DNA of 64,000 nucleotides from Diphasiastrum complanatum (lineage: Eukaryota; Streptophyta; Lycopodiopsida; Lycopodiales; Lycopodiaceae): positions 24,125,106-24,189,105 of the forward strand of contig CM055100.1 of the NCBI GenBank assembly GCA_029204225.1, in the 5' to 3' direction. Of this stretch, positions 58,080-64,000 are shown in pieces (the first letter of the stretch is position 1; every line of letters begins with the position of its first letter). The position numbers were made by a program, and so were the translations under genes. Below the pieces are notes generated by a model. The model did not search any database. It was not told the DNA's origin and worked only from the letters and a program-made list of their open reading frames with translations.

Positions 58080-60602
58080 ATGTTGGCCCGCCAGCTTGGT
58101 GGTTCAAAAAGCATCCAAAAAATGTCGACAAGATCAGTATATAATTCAAATTATGTAAGTGGTGTAGAAGATGTCAAAAACAGATCCGCCGACTACAATC
58201 CAACAAAGTCATTGACAAGTAACTATAACTCATATATTTTGACAATAATCGAAGATATTTCTCATAGTCGTAATATGTCAAGATCAGTGTATAACTCAGA
58301 TATCTTAACAAATGTCGAGAATGTGGTTACTCGTAATACATCTGCATCAGTATACAACTCGGATATTCTTATAGGTGTGGAAGATGTTGGAGAGGCTGTT
58401 GATAACAATAAAAATAAAAAAACGTCATTTTCAAATCAGCATTCAAATAAAATGTACACCGAATGCGTCAATTTTAGCAAGTGCAAATGCATTCAACTCC
58501 CGTAATTCAGATTTTTTGAAATTCGATTTCGATGAACATGATTACACAAGCAACATATTACATTATGCTACAAGTTTCATGGAAATACCGGCACATTCAG
58601 ACAACATGGACACTCTTCAAAAGGGAGCCCTAATGCGTGGGATTTCGGAAAAGCATGTGTTGCCTCAACCACATCTTCAACATAAATCAAAAGATGGCGT
58701 TGTTATTTGCAAACATCATCTCCCACTCGGCATACATAAACGTGATGTCTTCAAAACTATAAACACACATCTTAAAGATACGTGTATTCCTGAAGTTTCA
58801 AGATTTACTCTACAAGATGTGGAGACAAGAGTTTGGACATGTCAAGACTCTAACAAGACAAAGAATGTCCAAATGCAAAACATGTGACGACCTTAAAAAT
58901 GCAATAGAGACAACTTCTGACGCTAGGATGCATGATCGCTATATTGGATTGAGAGGTAGTCATCTACATCATGTTTTCTATTCCAGAAAATTGTATGCAT
59001 ATCGGAAAGAAAAGTCAAGATCCCATCCTGAGCAGTCTTTGTGTCTTATCATTGATGAAATGGATCAAAATAAAACAACATTATCCCGTTTCAATAAGAC
59101 TCCTCCCAGATTAGAGAGAATCATTTTTTGAAAACACATGTTTGTGGGGTATTGGTTCATGAATTCAAGTTGCTCAGTGATGTTTGGATCGATACCTTGC
59201 ATGCTCATGATAGCAATCAAGTTGCCAGATCAATAATGCGAGCAATAAGAAAGGTACAAGCATCACGTGATAACTTACCTCCGATCTTACGTATTCAAAC
59301 TGACAATTGTTGGAGAAAAAACAAGAACAAATTTATTTTTGGTCTTTGTTGTATGTTAGTGGCACATAACATCTTCCAAAAGGTAGAAATGGGATTTCTT
59401 TTGGTTGGCCACACACATGAAGACATAGATCAGGTTTTCAGTGTCATATCCAAGGCTTTGAAGTCCAAATCAGTTCACACAATGCTAGATATGCTAGCAC
59501 GAATTGGTGAAAAGATAGGTGGTGGTCGTATCGAAAACATTGAAGTAGAAATACTGAACGAATGGTAGACTGGAAACAATTTATAGATTTTTGTATTGCT
59601 CAAGAAAATGACGGCTTAGAAGGACACACCAATCTCACTCTTTTTGTTTTCAAATGGTGAATGGTGATCCAACCATGCAATGGAAATACTATTCTAATGA
59701 TGGAGACAACGCATGGAGTGAACCTTTCAAATTGTTGCAGCGTGTACCTTCAAAAGATGAAGCCATCTTTCTAGCATCCACGAAGGATCTGGATCCAGAT
59801 GAAATAAAAGGAATAATGTCTTTTATTGATTATTTGTGGTTCATGAGCCAGAGGTTTTCAAAATACAAAAGATCGCAATAATGTATGTATAGTGAAAACC
59901 ACAAAACTTGTCGAATATCTTTCCAAAAAACAAATGTTATTAGGATCAATGTATAGCCAAGAGGCTTTTTGGCCACAATCCTTGCCAACCACTTTTGATT
60001 CATCTGTATCAATTTCGATCAATGAGGTCAAAATGGATGTAGAGTTATTACTCTGGAGGTTTTGTGGGCGAAAAGCTGATGCACCTCTGATTGAATTCAT
60101 CTCACGTAAAAAAGTTGTGTTGGACAAGTTCGCCCCAGATGAAGATGTTGTCGAGAGTTCCATACCTATTTGGTTGACAAAAGTTGTCGAAGTGAAAAAA
60201 CACTCAAAAGGCTTGGCCACAAAGTTTAAAGCATTATGGTATGAACCAAAATCTAATCAACGGCGTAGAAACCAGAGACAAGATGACAATTCGGAGCTGC
60301 ACAAAAATTGCTTAGAAAAAGAATGGATTCTGAACAACGACGGACCACAATATATGGATGTAGATACAATTGTTCATGCATGGAAATCAAAGGCGAAAAA
60401 AAAAATTAAAGCACACGGCTATACTGTGGAAAAATCAATATCTATTCCGAAAATATCAGTGGCACACATTAAAGAATATCTGTCCAAATTATTCGATGAA
60501 TGTGTAGTTGATATTATGAGTAGAGTTTATGATTGTAGTTGTAAAGTCCTTGTTACAATCTCTGTCGCCATAATTATTGGACTTGTAATGTATTTAATTT
60601 AG
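58080..60602 (+). pseudogene. DUF7869-type (putative transposon-derived) protein, frameshifted
   Basis: Six open blocks in changing frames (58080-58505, 58375-58887, 58811-59131, 59122-59568, 59565-59650 and 59654-59881 then 59892-60602) read as one protein. The N-terminus has four imperfect repeats around SVYNSDILxxVEDV (about residues 19-105). Next come the CPxxSxFY region, SKCKTCDDL (CxxC), LCLIIDEMDQNKTTL, WIDTLHAHDSNQVARSIMRA, LRIQTDNCWRKNKNKFIFGL and FLLVGHTHEDIDQVFSVISK. The last three blocks are the hallmark of the DUF7869 family, found in animal and plant proteins and thought to be transposon-related. The aspartates in IIDEMDQ, QTDNC and HEDIDQ could form an RNase H-like triad (my inference). 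A lysine-rich part and a hydrophobic tail (SVAIIIGLVMYLI) close it. Frame changes are near 58440, 58805, 59122, 59563, 59650 and 59885. No introns explain them, so it is decayed or misread. Confidence 0.8.
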
Positions 60603-60940
60603 TGAGTGTTGACAGATTCCGAATCTGTAACAAGTCCAAATTTGGCTTCAAAAGATGTGTAATTCATTTTGTAGATTCAGTTGTAAATCCAGCTTGGCAA
60701 TTTTGTAGAAAGCTAACTTTTTGTATGCTAGGGTGTGGCCATGTCACTCTATTATAAGTAAATCATATTGTTAAACTATTTTCTAGCAAGGGATTGATCT
60801 AACTAGAAATGTTCAAATGGGGAAATCAGCGAAATCAAGTATCAGATCTCACTTTATGCGAGTATCGATGATTCTCTATCAGTCATTCCTGAATCTTTAT
60901 AGGATACACCGTATTTATATAGAAGAGAATTCCAAACTCT
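60603..60940. other. 3' flank of the DUF7869-type region
   Basis: AT-rich, no open frame. No terminal inverted repeat matching the 5' side could be found by eye. Confidence 0.4.
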
Positions 60941-61204
60941 TCACAAATGTAACGGGGCTAAAATAGAATAGCTACCTTCAGGTAACAATTCAGTAATAGT
61001 TTCACTAATCTCACTATCTACTGTAGCCCAGCATTTTTCGTCTAGTGTGTACTCAATGTTAATATATATGTGAATGATCGATTCTTGATAGTATAGTTCT
61101 GATATAGAGTTTAGTACACTTCTACGATCATGTTCAATAATTTGATGAAAGTCCCAACAATTTATAGTCATAGACATCCCATCTTTGTTTCCCAATATCT
61201 CCAT
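60941..61204 (-). CDS. unidentified 87-residue open frame
   Basis: ATG at 61204 to a stop at 60941. The product is acidic and rich in I and E (MEILGNKDGMSM ... SELYYQESIIHIYINIEYTL). It has no signal peptide and no membrane segment, and I recognise no family. The frame is longer than expected by chance in such AT-rich DNA, but nothing else supports it. It may be an exon or a remnant of a mobile element. Confidence 0.25.
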   Translation of the reverse strand: MEILGNKDGMSMTINCWDFHQIIEHDRRSVLNSISELYYQESIIHIYINIEYTLDEKCWATVDSEISETITELLPEGSYSILAPLHL

Positions 61205-62584
61205 ATTAGTTCATTATTACAAATTGTGTGTTCCAACAATTTTGGATATAGTATTCAGTTTGGGTGTTCCAACAAACTGATATTTATATAGTATAGACTT
61301 ATTACATATATTGCAAATTATGGCGTGTTCTTTATTAGGATACTGATCACTTAATAACTTTCAAACAGTTTGCCAAAGTTCAATTTTTTACTGCAAATGG
61401 ATTTTACACAAAATTTTGCTCACTTTTGCTTTTTAGAGTGTTCAATTCCGATGTAAAACAAACAAGTTATAACCATTGTAAGTTCGGTTGTAATTTTTCT
61501 TTATATAAAATTTTATAAGGCCCCTTGTAAGTTATAAAGCTTTAGGAAAACCATAAATGTTGTTTTCATAGATAAAGCTATCAGTTCCTTAAGTTTTCAC
61601 AATTCAAAAGCTATGACTGTGATTCAACTTTTTAATAAATCAAACTTCAGACTGTAAATTACATACAGTCAAGAAACCGGTACCAAATATAGTCAGAATA
61701 AAGATTATGGTAAAATCGGTAAAATTATTGGCAGTTCATTATTTTCATTTTTTGCATTCATTTTCTCTACTCGTAGCAACTTGTCTTCACAGGTCTGTAA
61801 CCACACGAATCAGTGGGCAATGCACCATGGCTTCAAACTTCACAGTTCAATCCTTCACGGATTCCTTCTAGCACAGATCAATTCTTTTCATGGTAATTCT
61901 GAGTGTGATTATGACTCAGACGGATCACGCATTCATCAGGAAAAGATTCACGTTCCTATCAGAGGCTGAGCGAACTGACGGCTCATGCACACAGGAACTC
62001 TTGCTAGTCTCTCCTCTAACGATTGCAAAATGAACAAGAAACTCCTTGCGTTTGTCTTACTCATTCTCGTGAGAGAGAAGGTGCATTTCATGACCTCCTT
62101 TCAATTCATAATTTCTTAGTATTTGAAAAACACTAATTCTTCAAAATGAAAAATAAAGCTCTCATGTTCATTTTGGCCTCCATTTGGCTTTTAACTTTTG
62201 CCATAGCCTGACCACCATATAGGTCTTGTAAATACTTGTGGCTTTTTCCACTTATCTATCTGGTTTCATTTCCATCTGCACACACCCTCGCTTAAAGCTT
62301 TACATCATCAACTGTAATTCCGAACTCAACCTTCGGATACTCTTTAGTGAGTAATCAACAATTGCTCAAATTCGAGATGGCGTAACATTTATTGAACTGC
62401 TTTTCATCAGAAACTGCAACTTTTGTCGCTCGTCTTCAAACCCTTAACCTTAGGACACCCACTTAAACTTTAAGGCAATAATTGAAATTATCTGGGCATT
62501 TTTTATTAACAACAAGAAAATGAGTACATTTTCATACCACAGTCTCGGCAATGCCGAAAAACCGTAAATTCTAATTAACGTTAA
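61205..62584. other. no gene seen
   Basis: Closed in all frames beyond about 60 codons. Short TTAG and CTAA words recur near 62300-62520, without a clear repeat. The last part may belong to the copia element on the minus strand. Confidence 0.4.
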
Positions 62585-63002
62585 TTATGCCAATTGAAAG
62601 GCATGCTTTCTAGCTTGACTAGTCCACATACAATGAACTATATCCATGATGGACCTAATCTTGATATCAAAGACTATCTTGATCTTTTTTAGGCTAGTTA
62701 CTCTCTCAAGGATGTAAGTGTCCACTTTGGATGCTTCACTTAATCTCAAGAGGAGTTTACAATTTGCCTCAAAACATGTGAAAACATGATTTTCAAAAAA
62801 GTGAGTACCAAGCTCAATCTTGTTCTCACTAGAACCAAGAGCATACTTTTGACAATACAATATCTTGCTTTCAAAAAGTATTGGAAACACATCCAAGTCA
62901 ATAATGACAAGAAACATGTCCATACCATAAGCATCATACAAAACTAGTATAGTTTTTCTTGAACTTTGACATCCAAAAAATTCAATGAAGCAAGATAGCA
63001 TT
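62585..63002 (-). other. downstream part of the copia element, not identified in detail
   Basis: A minus-strand frame is open from 63151 to 62585, overlapping the integrase frame in another phase. It does not match RT or RNase H blocks convincingly. A short SEASKVDT stretch near 62730 parallels 32708-32735 in the deleted copia element, which suggests related element sequence. Confidence 0.35.
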
Positions 63003-63998
63003 TCAAGCGAAGGAAGAAAAGCATATATGAATGTGTTGTAGTAGATACAACATGAAATATGCCCCTCTTTGCCATGTAAGGTGGTCCATAAAGACTCGGC
63101 CATGCATCTTGAAGATCTTCTTGAAATCATATGAAGAAGAAACCTCCTCACACATTGGCCCCATCATAACTTGAATACCTTCAAAAAGGATAACTTGTGA
63201 TGCTTCTTGAGAAGCCTTGATTTCGGCCACTTCCAAGATTGAATCTTCATGCAATATGACATCTCTATTCACCATCACATTTGAAATAGAGAGTGTAAAG
63301 ACACTAAAGGCCTCCTTGATGGATGAGTATCCAATCATGATCCATGAGCTTGGATCATCCTTCCTTCTTGTTTCCAAGGGAATATATGCAAAGCAAGCAC
63401 TACCAAGTTCACTAAGGTGATCAACCTTAGGCTTCATCTCGAATAAAACTTCATATGGTGCTATTCCTTCAAGAGCTCCAATACTCCTCAAAGCTTTGAT
63501 CTTCAATGAGAATTTCTCCTCAACATATGCTTTGAATAATAAGGAATAATCATACACCATAATACTTGAAGAGAGAAGATATGTGCATCTTGTGTAATCC
63601 TCCTCTTTTGAAATATTGGAAATATAAGAAACATCAAGAGAGTTTGCACTCTCACTTGGATCAAATTTGTAGATGCCTTCAAATCTTGATCCATATGCAA
63701 GGATCTCACCATCCTTCTTAATCACACAATTGTCAATATGGAAATTGACATCAAAGCCACTATCAAGAAGTTGGCCAACACTTAAGATGTTCTTTGTAAG
63801 CTTTGGGACAAAAAGAACATTGTTGAGAAAGAGATCTTTAGAAGATGCAAGCTTCAAGGGAATAATCCCTACTCCTTCAATATTGCACTCATGCTTACTT
63901 GCAAAGTATATGGTCTTCTTGACTCCATCATAAGGCATAATAGATGAAAAAAAGTGCTTGGAGCCACACATATGCGAAGATGCTCCACTATCAATATA
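63003..63998 (-). mobile_element. Ty1/copia protease and integrase C-terminus, in-frame deletion, runs off the window
   Basis: Read on the minus strand from the window edge: YIDSGASSHMCGSKHFFSS (protease, catalytic D), then the block FLNNVLFVPKLTKNILSVGQ and DNCVIKKDGEILAYGSR typical of the protease-integrase junction. After a spacer (SLLFKAYVEEKFSLKIKALR) the frame jumps directly to PYEVLFEMKPKVDHLSELGS and WIMIGYSSIKEAFSVF, which are integrase C-terminal blocks. The pre-integrase LWHxxLGH and the whole catalytic core with its D,D,E residues are absent, yet about 330 codons stay open. RT is not readable after 63003. Confidence 0.85.
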
Positions 63999-64000
63999 CC

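Overview
This is nuclear DNA from a land plant with a large, repeat-rich genome. The evidence is spliced genes with GT-AG introns, many decayed Ty1/copia and Ty3/gypsy retrotransposons with plant-type primer binding sites (TGGTATCAGAGC and TGGCG...TGCCGGGGAG types), tRNA-derived SINE heads and long CT/GA microsatellites. A KDM2/JHDM1-type JmjC demethylase gene, which I do not know from flowering plants, and a YnfA-type gene make a fern or another non-flowering lineage my preferred guess. That guess is inference. Two genes look intact. The first is a 115-residue YnfA/UPF0060-family small membrane protein (complement 11113-11460, no intron). The second is a 17-exon KDM2-like gene (40176-47980) whose exon phases all agree and which gives a 555-residue protein with the Fe(II) and 2-oxoglutarate residues in place. 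Almost everything else is mobile or decayed. Layout: 1-7000 has copia fragments, two or three LTRs and an RNase H piece. 7000-11000 is AT-rich, with a perfect 35-bp inverted repeat, a GC-rich TATA block and a 120-bp tandem repeat. 11113-11610 is the ynfA-like gene with a GA-rich leader. 13083-14200 is a transposase-type zinc-finger exon, duplicated and studded with C runs. 15650-25000 is a nest of copia and gypsy pieces, one gypsy LTR sitting inside a copia reverse transcriptase. 25405-31707 is an LTR-bounded element with no recognisable pol. 31929-33416 is a copia element deleted to LTR, RNase H end, LTR. 34860-39000 holds more copia and gypsy RT and two inverted SINEs. 40176-47980 is the KDM2-like gene. 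49500-54035 has LTR pieces, a three-exon decayed gene and a minisatellite. 54421-57257 is a cluster of GC-rich palindromes in AT-rich DNA, half of it duplicated as 1112-bp tandem units. 58080-60602 is a frameshifted DUF7869-type open region. 62585-64000 is the end of another copia element running off the window. I see no operon-like or metabolic clustering. The best candidates for something undescribed are the palindrome cluster, the DUF7869-type gene with its repetitive N-terminus, and the two lineage-unexpected intact genes.
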